From a virus, in IMG/VR virus record IMGVR_UViG_3300032223_000580, positions 1 to 32,321 of that record: a stretch of DNA of 32,321 bases; one strand, given 5' to 3'. A model generated the notes under the pieces. The model saw only the letters and a program-made list of their open reading frames with translations, ran no database searches and had not been told where the DNA came from. Shown piece after piece: positions 25,201 through 31,427 of this stretch. Position 1 is the first letter of the stretch, and every line of letters starts with the position of its first letter. The position numbers were made by a program, and so were the translations under genes.

Positions 25201-25823
25201 CAGATTACATCCTTCCTATACAGTTTTGTGAGTTCGGTTACTTTACGATCAAGCTCAAAAAGAAACTTCTCGATCTCTCTCTCAAGCTCAATAATAACAT
25301 TTTCGTCTCGGTGGACCCTGCAAATGAAGAGCTGCATGTCTTCAGGCATTCTAGGGTCAAAGCTTACAAAGTCACACCATTTGCGGCCCGTACAGGCCAT
25401 TTGCCACATCATTTGTGGAATATACTTGCTCGGTGCAGTTTGCCCCATCAGGCTCTCAATGTGAGTTGCCGTAAATGGACACTTAATCTCGATCAACCCA
25501 TCTTCGCCAATAAAGCCATCAGGGCTGGCACCAGCCATCGAAATGGTAGGATGGGAGACGAACCCCGTTTCGATAACCAAAGCCCCCGTAGCAGCTTCGA
25601 AAGCTTGCCGCGCCATTGGTTCGGTGTTCGTCCCCCATACCATCGCAGCATTCTGGTAAAAGTCCCCCTGTTTACCAGTCAGCCGCTCACACACCAGCTC
25701 GGCCATATAGTTGGCCCGGCTGGTGCTATATCCGCTTTTTGTCTTGGCAATTACATCGGCTACGCGAGACGCAGTCACCTTGCCGAGACGGGCGGAATAC
25801 CATTCTTCAGTGCGTTGTTCCAT
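25200..25823 (-). CDS. YqaJ/lambda-type recombination exonuclease
   Basis: The 207-aa protein begins MEQRTEEWYSARLGKVTASR, the typical start of the YqaJ/lambda-exonuclease fold. E69 (GTNTEP), D102 (SPDG), E112 and K114 (IEIKCP) form the PD-(D/E)xK nuclease site, with Q137/Q141 behind it. The enzyme digests one strand of dsDNA ends to give 3' overhangs for the annealing protein encoded in the same operon. The chosen ATG overlaps the preceding stop (TAATG) with GGAG seven bases upstream; longer starts lie inside the neighbour. Confidence 0.85.
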   Translation of the reverse strand: MEQRTEEWYSARLGKVTASRVADVIAKTKSGYSTSRANYMAELVCERLTGKQGDFYQNAAMVWGTNTEPMARQAFEAATGALVIETGFVSHPTISMAGASPDGFIGEDGLIEIKCPFTATHIESLMGQTAPSKYIPQMMWQMACTGRKWCDFVSFDPRMPEDMQLFICRVHRDENVIIELEREIEKFLFELDRKVTELTKLYRKDVI

Positions 25824-25996
25824 TACCATACTCCAAACCAAATACCTGTCCCGTGAATCCACGCGATAGGAAAGACCAATGCACCTGCGATCAAGAAGCC
25901 CCATGCCGCTGTTTTAAGGCAAACAACGATGTGAGTGATCCATGCTGCAAAAACCCAGATACCCAAAAAGATAGCGCAGCCGCCTTCAGTTTCCAT
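25823..25996 (-). CDS. Small two-span membrane protein
   Basis: The 57-aa protein has two hydrophobic spans (CAIFLGIWVFAAWITHIVVCL, then TAAWGFLIAGALVFPIAWIHG) and ends GIWFGVW. Similar small phage membrane proteins exist between erf and exonuclease genes, with unknown function. The start is uncertain: ATG codons at 26005, 26002 and 25996 are in frame; AGAAGG lies nine bases before the last. It overlaps the end of the erf gene in another frame. Confidence 0.55.
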   Translation of the reverse strand: METEGGCAIFLGIWVFAAWITHIVVCLKTAAWGFLIAGALVFPIAWIHGTGIWFGVW

Positions 25997-26582
25997 GTCC
26001 ATCATCCTTCTTATCAAGAGCCAGCGCCGTAGCCTTAAGCTTCTTCAGTTCATCGGAAGAGAACATTTTGCGATCACCCGCGTTCATGTCGCCCCACCAA
26101 ATACGCAACGCATCAGCGCCTTTTTCAGCAATCTTCATGGCTGCTTTCATACGGGCGCTATCAAGATCGGTGTTGCTGATTGCGGGAGTTGATGAGCCAA
26201 CCGCAGCGTTGCCGTCATCATCTTCAGTGCCGATGCAGAACATGGACATCAAACCGTAGCGGCGACCGTATGTTGTGCCACTGCCGACGCCTTGAGCATC
26301 CCACTTTGTGATCGGAATGAAACAGGAATCACTGATCCATTCACCTGATTTATGAAGGATCATTGTCTCAACATCGATGCCGCCTTCAGCGCGATGAGGA
26401 GTTTGAATAACGCATAGATCGTTATCAGCGAGTGGCTTACGCAAAACAGCGAGAACAGAAGAGAGGTCTGCGTAGCTACTCTTGAAGTGGGGATTCTTGC
26501 TGTCTTTTACAGCGTGTTCAATTTGCGATTGCGCTTTCACAAGAGCGGGTGCGATAGCGGTAATTGTCTCGAACATTTTCAT
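25986..26582 (-). CDS. erf: Erf-family single-strand annealing protein
   Basis: The 198-aa protein shows the ERF family core: NPHFKSSYADL at residues 30-40, LRKPLADNDLCVIQ, and the conserved WDAQGVGSGTTYGRRYGLMS with the DDDG that follows. Members such as P22 Erf bind single strands and anneal homologous DNA, pairing with the exonuclease encoded two genes later. The C-terminal third is acidic, then lysine-rich, as is usual. GGAGAA precedes the ATG. The assignment is strong; recombination activity here is inferred. Confidence 0.85.
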   Translation of the reverse strand: MKMFETITAIAPALVKAQSQIEHAVKDSKNPHFKSSYADLSSVLAVLRKPLADNDLCVIQTPHRAEGGIDVETMILHKSGEWISDSCFIPITKWDAQGVGSGTTYGRRYGLMSMFCIGTEDDDGNAAVGSSTPAISNTDLDSARMKAAMKIAEKGADALRIWWGDMNAGDRKMFSSDELKKLKATALALDKKDDGHGN

Positions 26583-26593
26583 ATCAATTCTCC

Positions 26594-26902
26594 TTAGTAG
26601 CTATTTTCTTCAGCAGCCGTCATCGATGCTTCGTAGATGTAATCCATCAATTTGCTGCTCTCGATCATCTTTGCGACGCTTTCAAGGGTCGCATTGCCGT
26701 TGCACTTGCCATACCACTTGCCGACCAAGCTGCCATTTTCGTCTTCAATGTCGAGTGTCATGGAATCGATATAGCAGTGATCGTTGTAGTGGCAGACTTC
26801 AATCTCCAGTTCGCCAGTCACGATCACGCCGTTGGGCAGTTCATGCTGCTCAAGGAAATATGTGCAGGGAGCAATGGGGGAGCCTTTGGGTGCTTCGAAC
26901 AT
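26594..26902 (-). CDS. Hypothetical protein, first gene of the recombination operon
   Basis: The 102-aa protein starts MFEAPKGSPIAPCTYFLEQH with GGAGAAG six bases before the ATG. It has acidic and beta-prone stretches (GVIVTGELEIEVCHYNDHCYIDSMTLDI) and a short helical end. I do not recognise a family. It is the first gene behind the minus-strand promoter, so it is expressed with erf and the exonuclease. A longer reading frame to 27016 would run through the promoter and is not used. Confidence 0.6.
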   Translation of the reverse strand: MFEAPKGSPIAPCTYFLEQHELPNGVIVTGELEIEVCHYNDHCYIDSMTLDIEDENGSLVGKWYGKCNGNATLESVAKMIESSKLMDYIYEASMTAAEENSY

Positions 26903-26934
26903 TTTATCTTCTCCGTAAATCAATCTATGACCCG

Positions 26935-26962
26935 ACAATAAAGCCGCCAACAGGCTTGTCAA
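26935..26962 (-). promoter_or_regulatory. Promoter of the minus-strand recombination operon
   Basis: The minus strand reads TTGACA (26957-26962), 16 bases, TATTGT (26935-26940): a perfect -35 and a four-of-six -10. The transcription start would be near 26928, leaving a short leader before GGAGAAG and the ATG at 26902. Confidence 0.6.
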
Positions 26963-26963
26963 G
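26955..26963. promoter_or_regulatory. Palindrome CTTGTCAAG in the divergent control region
   Basis: A 4-bp inverted repeat around a central base, lying on the -35 of the operon promoter. On the plus strand the same bases give TTGTCA (26956-26961), which with CATAGT (26979-26984) 17 bases later could be a second promoter. A TGACA half-site lies at 26971-26975. It is a plausible operator for the YdaS-like regulator. Confidence 0.4.
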
Positions 26964-26990
26964 CGGAATTTGACAGGGCATAGTGGGGAT

Positions 26991-27182
26991 ATGAAAAATA
27001 AAACTGACATCCTCATTGAAGTCTTCCGGGCCGCTGGCAGTGCTGCTGCAGTGGCTCGACATATCGGCCTGACACGGGCGGCGGTTTCCCATTGGCAAAT
27101 GGTCCCCGTTAAGTATCTGCGCCAAATTTCAGATTTGACTGGTATATCAAGGGAGCGGCTAAGGCCGGATTTATATGAATAA
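26991..27182 (+). CDS. YdaS-like Cro-type regulator
   Basis: The 63-aa protein starts MKNKTDILIEVFRAAGSAAA. The helix-turn-helix AVARHIGLTRAAVSHWQMVP and the ending ISRERLRPDLYE match the YdaS/Cro-type family of small phage repressors, which bind DNA as dimers. It is transcribed divergently from the recombination operon, as cro is from its rival promoters. GGGG lies only two bases before the ATG, so translation may be leaderless or weak. It overlaps the next gene by eight bases. Confidence 0.75.
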   Translation: MKNKTDILIEVFRAAGSAAAVARHIGLTRAAVSHWQMVPVKYLRQISDLTGISRERLRPDLYE

Positions 27183-27393
27183 GACAGAAACTCGTAGATA
27201 TGTTCGTCTCGTTCCTGAAGCCTTTGCTGTCATGCTTTGGGAAATGGGGCTAGATACCGCAGAGATCGCTTCACGCACTGGGTGCCGCGAATCAGACGTC
27301 TACAACGCCCTCTCCAAACATAGAGAGACAAAACATGATCCGCATCATCCTGCCCTTCCCGCCGTCTGTGAACAGGCTCTGGAGGGCCAGTAA
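27175..27393 (+). CDS. Small HTH-containing hypothetical protein
   Basis: The 72-aa protein starts eight bases before the end of the regulator gene and overlaps the start of the rusA-like gene. Its middle (LDTAEIASRTGCRESDVYNALSKH) looks like a homeodomain-type helix-turn-helix, preceded by VRLVPEAFAVMLWEMG. The last residues are His/Pro-rich. It could be an early transcription or replication regulator. No named family recognised. Confidence 0.5.
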   Translation: MNKTETRRYVRLVPEAFAVMLWEMGLDTAEIASRTGCRESDVYNALSKHRETKHDPHHPALPAVCEQALEGQ

Positions 27394-27697
27394 GACTGGC
27401 AGGGTCTACAAGTCGGACAAATACGCCACTTGGTCTACACACGCCAAATGGTCGGTCAGAGAGCAGGTCCGGTCTAAAAAACTGGAAGGCCCCTTCAAGC
27501 TGACGATCTTGGCCGTAAGGCCCGATAAGCGCCGCCGAGACCTCGATAACCTGTTTAAGGCCACGTTGGACTGCCTTCAGGCCGCAGGGGTTGTTGCTGA
27601 TGACTGTAATGCAGTTTGGTTAGAAGCAAGATGGGTCGATAAAGGCCCCGAATGTGAATTGATTTTGGAGGATATGAGTGATGGGAAAGAGGTCTGA
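27335..27697 (+). CDS. rusA: RusA-family Holliday junction resolvase
   Basis: The 120-aa protein begins MIRIILPFPPSVNRLWR, the RusA start. RRRDLDNLFKATLDCLQ and GVVADD hold the acidic residues D69, D71 and D90 with K75, one position from the D70, D72, D91 and K76 that cut junctions in Escherichia coli RusA. It resolves four-way junctions made by Erf-mediated recombination or replication. It overlaps the previous and following genes. The length matches the family. Confidence 0.85.
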   Translation: MIRIILPFPPSVNRLWRASKTGRVYKSDKYATWSTHAKWSVREQVRSKKLEGPFKLTILAVRPDKRRRDLDNLFKATLDCLQAAGVVADDCNAVWLEARWVDKGPECELILEDMSDGKEV

Positions 27698-28217
27698 TTT
27701 CGAGCGAAATAAGCTGGATTATTATGCCACCCCGCTATCGGCGGTTCAGCCCCTGCTGCCGCACCTGCCGCCCGAAACATGGTATTGCGAACCCTGTGCT
27801 GGTGCTGGCGTCCTGATGGCCCACCTGAAGAACCACGGCCATACCTGCAATTCGGCCTTTGATGTGGACCCGCAGGAGCCTTGGATCAAACAGCACGATG
27901 CCTCTTTCATCAGCGAGGAAGACCTCGGCGGCTCTAAAACCGAAATGATTATCACCAATCCCCCGTGGGATCGGACCCCGCTGCATCAGATCATCGAGCG
28001 ATGTTCCCTGCTTCGGCCAACTTGGCTTCTCTTCGATGCTGACTGGATGCACACCCGCCAGTCGATACCCTATATGAGCATCTGCCGCATGATCGTTTCA
28101 GTTGGCCGGGTGAAGTGGATCGAAGGGTCCGACAGCACAGGCATGGATAACTGCTGCTGGTATCTTTTCGACCAGAAGGCTGCCCCTCATAAGACAGTCT
28201 TTGTGGGTCGTATCTGA
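27681..28217 (+). CDS. Adenine-specific DNA methyltransferase-like protein
   Basis: The 178-aa protein has motif I at residues 37-43 (EPCAGAG), which binds S-adenosylmethionine, and the catalytic motif NPPW at 93-96, which is typical of N6-adenine or N4-cytosine methyltransferases. DYYATP upstream is common in the phage members. It is short and has no obvious target-recognition domain. Its target is unknown. The chosen ATG has GGAGG upstream and overlaps the end of the rusA-like gene. It could protect phage DNA or alter host regulation. Confidence 0.7.
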   Translation: MGKRSDFERNKLDYYATPLSAVQPLLPHLPPETWYCEPCAGAGVLMAHLKNHGHTCNSAFDVDPQEPWIKQHDASFISEEDLGGSKTEMIITNPPWDRTPLHQIIERCSLLRPTWLLFDADWMHTRQSIPYMSICRMIVSVGRVKWIEGSDSTGMDNCCWYLFDQKAAPHKTVFVGRI

Positions 28218-28432
28218 TGGCAAAGGTTCCTCTCAGGCAGCAGGTTGAGGCGGTCCATCGGTCGGTCGTGAACCTGCGCGGGACAATCAACCAGCTTAAA
28301 GAGATGCTCAGGCAGAAACGGGCCGACCCGGCCATGATCTCGATGCGGGAGAATCACCTCACCGAGCTGGAAGCGGCCCTAGAAACGATGGAATGGCTTG
28401 AAAAAAATCGAGATCGCCTGTTGAAAAAATAG
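28217..28432 (+). CDS. Small coiled-coil hypothetical protein
   Basis: The 71-aa protein starts in TGATG, coupled to the methyltransferase-like gene. It is one long charged helix (VVNLRGTINQLKEMLRQK, LTELEAALETMEWLEKN) with a basic end, likely a dimeric coiled coil. No family recognised. It is the last gene before a promoter-containing gap. Confidence 0.55.
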   Translation: MAKVPLRQQVEAVHRSVVNLRGTINQLKEMLRQKRADPAMISMRENHLTELEAALETMEWLEKNRDRLLKK

Positions 28433-28434
28433 CG

Positions 28435-28447
28435 TGACAGCCTGTCA
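28435..28447. promoter_or_regulatory. Inverted repeat TGACAG-C-CTGTCA
   Basis: Perfect six-base arms around a single base, three bases after the coiled-coil gene. Its TGACAG half-site also occurs next to the YdaS-like gene (26971-26976), so it may be an operator of the same regulator. Confidence 0.35.
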
Positions 28448-28498
28448 TGCGCCTTTAAGTTATTGGTGCTGCTTAATAAAATTTATGTAAAATTTCGT

Positions 28499-28526
28499 TT
28501 GACATGACAAATTGGCAGACTATGAT
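28499..28526 (+). promoter_or_regulatory. Strong sigma70-like promoter
   Basis: TTGACA (28499-28504), 16 bases, TATGAT (28521-28526): a perfect -35 and five-of-six -10. It would drive the 28572-29304 genes and perhaps replication. The transcription start is expected at about 28533, at the edge of an inverted repeat. Confidence 0.7.
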
Positions 28527-28533
28527 GTGCATA

Positions 28534-28550
28534 TCAGGTCGATGACCTGA
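28534..28550. promoter_or_regulatory. Inverted repeat TCAGGTC-GAT-GACCTGA
   Basis: Perfect seven-base arms with a three-base loop, just at the expected transcription start of the 28499 promoter. It could be a repressor operator or a 5' hairpin in the mRNA. Confidence 0.5.
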
Positions 28551-28571
28551 CTAATTGACATGGAGATTGAT

Positions 28572-28856
28572 ATGACAAACCTCGCCGCTCTCGCTGACCG
28601 CTACGCTGACATCAAGGCCGAAATCGAAGGCATGGAACGCCTCCTCAAGGAAGTTAAGGACGAGATCAAGGCCGCTGGCCGCGAAGAGATCGTCGGCACC
28701 CGCGCCGTCGTCACCCTCGGCCTCTCGGAGCGCAACTCGCTCGATACCGCTGCGGCCAAGAAGTTCTTGACCGATGACGAGATCAAGTTCTGCACCAAGA
28801 CGACGCTGGTTGAGACCATCCGCGTCAAGTCCATCGTTCCCGCCACTGTCGCTTAA
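28572..28856 (+). CDS. Conserved small phage protein, GC-rich codons
   Basis: The 94-aa protein starts MTNLAALADRYADIKAEI with GGAG upstream; an ATG 12 bases earlier has no such site. An N-terminal charged helix (EGMERLLKEVKDEIKAAG) leads to beta segments (TRAVVTLGLSERNSLDT, TTLVETIRVKSIVPATV). Proteins of this shape are widespread in phages and have no known role. It is the first gene after the strong promoter, so high expression is likely. Codons end mainly in C or G, unlike the structural genes. Confidence 0.6.
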   Translation: MTNLAALADRYADIKAEIEGMERLLKEVKDEIKAAGREEIVGTRAVVTLGLSERNSLDTAAAKKFLTDDEIKFCTKTTLVETIRVKSIVPATVA

Positions 28857-28859
28857 TCA

Positions 28860-28877
28860 GAGGGGCTTCGGCCCCTC
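28860..28877 (+). terminator. GC-rich hairpin GAGGGGC-TTCG-GCCCCTC
   Basis: Seven-base perfect stem capped by a stable TTCG tetraloop, six bases after the stop codon. There is no downstream T-run, so it may be a weak terminator, an mRNA-stabilising hairpin or an attenuator. Confidence 0.5.
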
Positions 28878-28892
28878 CCTCCGGGGGTAATC

Positions 28893-29084
28893 ATGAATAA
28901 GACCCAGTTCAAAACAATTGAGAAAGACGGCATCGTCACGGTAATTCACGGCGGCCAACAGGTTGGCTGGATTCAGCGAAGTGGGGATAGGAGCCTGTAT
29001 CGCGCCTTGACTGCTTCGGGTGTGGTTTATCATTGCAATTCAAAAGACGCCGCCTTTGAGCGGATCATGTCTGAATATCGCTGA
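28893..29084 (+). CDS. Small hypothetical protein
   Basis: The 63-aa protein lies just after a GC-rich hairpin and begins MNKTQFKTIEKDGIVTVIHG. The pattern is beta strands plus a central WIQRSGDRSLYRALTASG and a C-terminal helix with SKDAAFERIMSEY. No family recognised. The next gene starts eight bases later. Confidence 0.5.
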   Translation: MNKTQFKTIEKDGIVTVIHGGQQVGWIQRSGDRSLYRALTASGVVYHCNSKDAAFERIMSEYR

Positions 29085-29091
29085 GGATGTC

Positions 29092-29304
29092 ATGGAAACG
29101 ATTGATAAGAACGCTGAAGGTCAGAAAGCTTTGTCTCTGGCACTATGGGATTTGAACATGCTGAACACCGAAGCAGCCAAATTGCTCGGTGTGACTGAGC
29201 GGACCTTGTATCGGTGGCTTGCAGGGAAATCTCGTGTGCCGAAGTCGGCTTTTACGATCTTGGAGTTGATGCTCGAAAAGAAGCAGTCTACTATAAACGA
29301 ATGA
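29092..29304 (+). CDS. Small HTH DNA-binding protein
   Basis: The 70-aa protein starts METIDKNAEGQKALSLAL with GAGG upstream. Residues 25-50 (NTEAAKLLGVTERTLYRWLAGK) form a clear helix-turn-helix of the Cro/CI or YdaS-like class, with a basic stretch after it. It could be a phage repressor, perhaps acting on the inverted repeats that follow within 120 bases. Its stop overlaps the first repeat. Confidence 0.6.
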   Translation: METIDKNAEGQKALSLALWDLNMLNTEAAKLLGVTERTLYRWLAGKSRVPKSAFTILELMLEKKQSTINE

Positions 29305-29332
29305 CCCCGACTGGCTGGAACCAATCGGGGTC
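29303..29332. terminator. Hairpin GACCCCGA...TCGGGGTC
   Basis: Eight-base perfect arms (29303-29310 and 29325-29332) around a 14-base loop, overlapping the stop of the HTH gene. The following bases are gaaaaac, not T-rich, so a Rho-independent terminator on the plus strand is doubtful. It may be a transcript-end or regulatory structure. Confidence 0.45.
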
Positions 29333-29338
29333 GAAAAA

Positions 29339-29415
29339 CGGAACAGGACAGGTGTTCCGATGAGAACGACGCTATTGTAGCGTTTGTTCAACATCGGATC
29401 AACACACGTTGAACA
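29339..29415. promoter_or_regulatory. Cluster of inverted repeats before the DUF1376 gene
   Basis: Within 77 bases there are three inverted repeats: CGGAACA and TGTTCCG (29339-29345, 29353-29359), ACGCTA-TTG-TAGCGT (29369-29383), and TGTTCAAC with GTTGAACA (29385-29392, 29408-29415). The middle one is followed by TTTGTT and might terminate. The outer ones look like operators. No convincing promoter is seen. Confidence 0.45.
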
Positions 29416-29426
29416 GGCGTTGACCG

Positions 29427-29885
29427 ATGGCTTTACCCTACATCCCCTTTTATTTTGGCGACTATTGGCGCGACACGGCTCACCTCTCGGACTCTGAGCA
29501 TGTCGCCTACCTGCGCTTGATTTCCTATTATTGGTATCAGGGTGGCCTTCCGAAGGACGATAAGCGCCTTGCGGCTATCACGATGCGCCCTCTGGCCGAG
29601 TGGTTAGAAATGAAAGAAACGATCCAAGAGTTTTTTGGAAACGATTGGGTCCATTCTCGAATTGAGCGCGACCTCAAAAAACAAACAGAAGGTTATAGGG
29701 CGAAAGTTGAGGGTGGTAAAAAAGGCGCGAGTAAAAGGTGGGGCAAGGACAATTATAATGAGTTACCTAATGGGTTAGCTAATGGGTATCCTAACGGCTC
29801 TGCCAATCGCACTCCCAATAGCAACCAGAACCATAACCAAAACCATATTTATCCTTTCCCGAACCATGAAGATGAATCTTTCTAG
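29427..29885 (+). CDS. DUF1376 (YdaU-like) replication-region protein
   Basis: The 152-aa protein begins MALPYIPFYFGDYWRDTAHL and continues ...LSDSEHVAYLRLISYYWYQGG, the DUF1376 domain of phage replication-region proteins. The domain ends by about residue 100. The tail is Asn-rich (NELPNGLANGYPNGSANRTP) and shorter than in longer relatives that carry a C-terminal domain. It probably helps initiate replication with the helicase and primase downstream, by analogy and position. Codons are less GC-rich than in the helicase. Confidence 0.65.
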   Translation: MALPYIPFYFGDYWRDTAHLSDSEHVAYLRLISYYWYQGGLPKDDKRLAAITMRPLAEWLEMKETIQEFFGNDWVHSRIERDLKKQTEGYRAKVEGGKKGASKRWGKDNYNELPNGLANGYPNGSANRTPNSNQNHNQNHIYPFPNHEDESF

Positions 29886-29933
29886 TTAGATTGAGTAGAG
29901 CTGCGAACGTAACCAAACTTAACGAGACGATAG

Positions 29934-31427
29934 ATGGAACTCAGAACCTACCAATCGGCTGCAATCGCCAGCCTCCGCGCCTCGCTCCAGTCGGGCAAGA
30001 AGCGTCCTGTGATGCAGCTTCCCACTGGTGCGGGAAAGACGATCATCGCCGCTGCGATCATCAAGATGGCCCGTGAGAAGGGTAAGCGGGTGATCTTCGC
30101 TGTCCCGGCCCTCAGCCTCATCGACCAGACCGTCGAGCGGTTTGTCGAGAACGGCATCTGGGAGATCGCTGTCATGCAAGGCGACCACGAGATGACCGAC
30201 CGCAGCCAGCCTGTGCAGGTCTGCTCGATCCAGACGCTGGCCCGTCGCAAGTTGCCGGACGCTGATCTTGTGATCGTTGACGAATGCCATGTGATGTTCA
30301 AGTTCATGGCGAACTGGATCAAGAACCCCGACTGGGAGAAGGTTCCGTTCGTTGGCCTGACCGCCACGCCGTGGGCCAAGGGCATGGGCAAGATTTGGGA
30401 TGATCTGATTATCGCCACGACTACTGACGAGCTGATCCGGGCTGGCCATCTGTCGGACTTCAAGGTCTTCGCCCCGGCGCATCCTGATCTGTCGAACGTC
30501 AAGACTGTCGCTGGTGACTACAAGCTCGATGAGCTGGCTGAGGCGATGGATCAGGGCGCACTGGTGGCCGATGTCGTCACGACTTGGCTTGAGCAGGGCC
30601 AGCAGCGCCCGACAGTTTGCTTCGCGGTCAATCGCACCCACGCCAAGCATCTCCAGAAGCAGTTCGAAGCTTCTGGTGTCCCAACGGGCTACATGGACGC
30701 CTACACTGACCGCCTCCAGCGCGGCGACATCGTGAAGAAGTTTGAGAACGGCGAGATCAAAGTTCTTTGCAACGTAGGCGTCCTGACGACGGGCTTCGAT
30801 GCTGACGTCCGCTGTATCATCCTCGCCCGACCGACCAAGAGCGAGATGCTGTTCGTTCAGATGATCGGTCGAGGGCTTCGCACGGCGCATGGCAAAGACC
30901 ATTGCCTGATCCTCGATCATAGCGACACGACGATCCGCCTCGGCTTCGTGACCGACATCCATCACGCGCAGCTCGATGACGGCTCGGCCAAGAAGGCCAA
31001 GGCCGAAAAGAAGGAGCGGCTGCCGAAGGAATGCCCCAAGTGCGCGTTCCTCAAGCCCCCGAAAGTTCAGGTCTGCCCGAATTGCGGGTTCAAGGCTGAG
31101 GCTGTTTCGGACATCGAGACGGTGAACGGGGAGCTGTACGAGCTGACCCGCGACAAGCAGGTCAAGCCGAGAGAGTGGACGATTGAGCAGAAGCAGCAGT
31201 TCTATTCCGAGCTGCTCGGCCACGCTCACCTGCGCGGCTACAAGTCTGGCTGGGCCTATCACGCCTACAAGGCCCGGCTCGGCGTTGGCCCGTCGAACGT
31301 GATGGACAAGTACCCGACGGCTCACATCAGCCCCGAGACCCAGAGCTGGATCAAGCACTACAACATCGTGAAGGCTAAGCAGCGCGAGAAGGCAGGAAAG
31401 GCGTTCTCGAAGGTGTCCTATGCGTGA
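29934..31427 (+). CDS. SF2 DNA helicase with zinc finger
   Basis: The 497-aa protein has Walker A LPTGAGKT (29-36), the DECH box (116-119), motif III LTATPW (142-147) and motif VI VQMIGRGLR (308-316), an SF2 helicase arrangement. A four-cysteine zinc site at 367-384 (CPKC...CPNC) follows. Such phage helicases unwind branched DNA or replication forks. It partly overlaps the primase gene downstream and probably works with it. The codons are far more GC-rich than those of the preceding gene. Confidence 0.85.
   Translation: MELRTYQSAAIASLRASLQSGKKRPVMQLPTGAGKTIIAAAIIKMAREKGKRVIFAVPALSLIDQTVERFVENGIWEIAVMQGDHEMTDRSQPVQVCSIQTLARRKLPDADLVIVDECHVMFKFMANWIKNPDWEKVPFVGLTATPWAKGMGKIWDDLIIATTTDELIRAGHLSDFKVFAPAHPDLSNVKTVAGDYKLDELAEAMDQGALVADVVTTWLEQGQQRPTVCFAVNRTHAKHLQKQFEASGVPTGYMDAYTDRLQRGDIVKKFENGEIKVLCNVGVLTTGFDADVRCIILARPTKSEMLFVQMIGRGLRTAHGKDHCLILDHSDTTIRLGFVTDIHHAQLDDGSAKKAKAEKKERLPKECPKCAFLKPPKVQVCPNCGFKAEAVSDIETVNGELYELTRDKQVKPREWTIEQKQQFYSELLGHAHLRGYKSGWAYHAYKARLGVGPSNVMDKYPTAHISPETQSWIKHYNIVKAKQREKAGKAFSKVSYA

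Noticed and set aside
26903-27016. Upstream extension of the first minus-strand gene
   Set aside because: It would cover the -35/-10 promoter and overlap the divergent regulator; the ATG at 26902 has a good GGAGAAG site.
28433-28571. GANTC sites for methylation-controlled GcrA binding in the promoter region
   Set aside because: I read the 28433-28571 and 26903-26990 gaps and found no GANTC sequence, so direct GcrA control of these promoters is not supported.
28860-28877. Hairpin as a definite Rho-independent terminator
   Set aside because: The stem is good but there is no following T-run, so termination cannot be claimed firmly.
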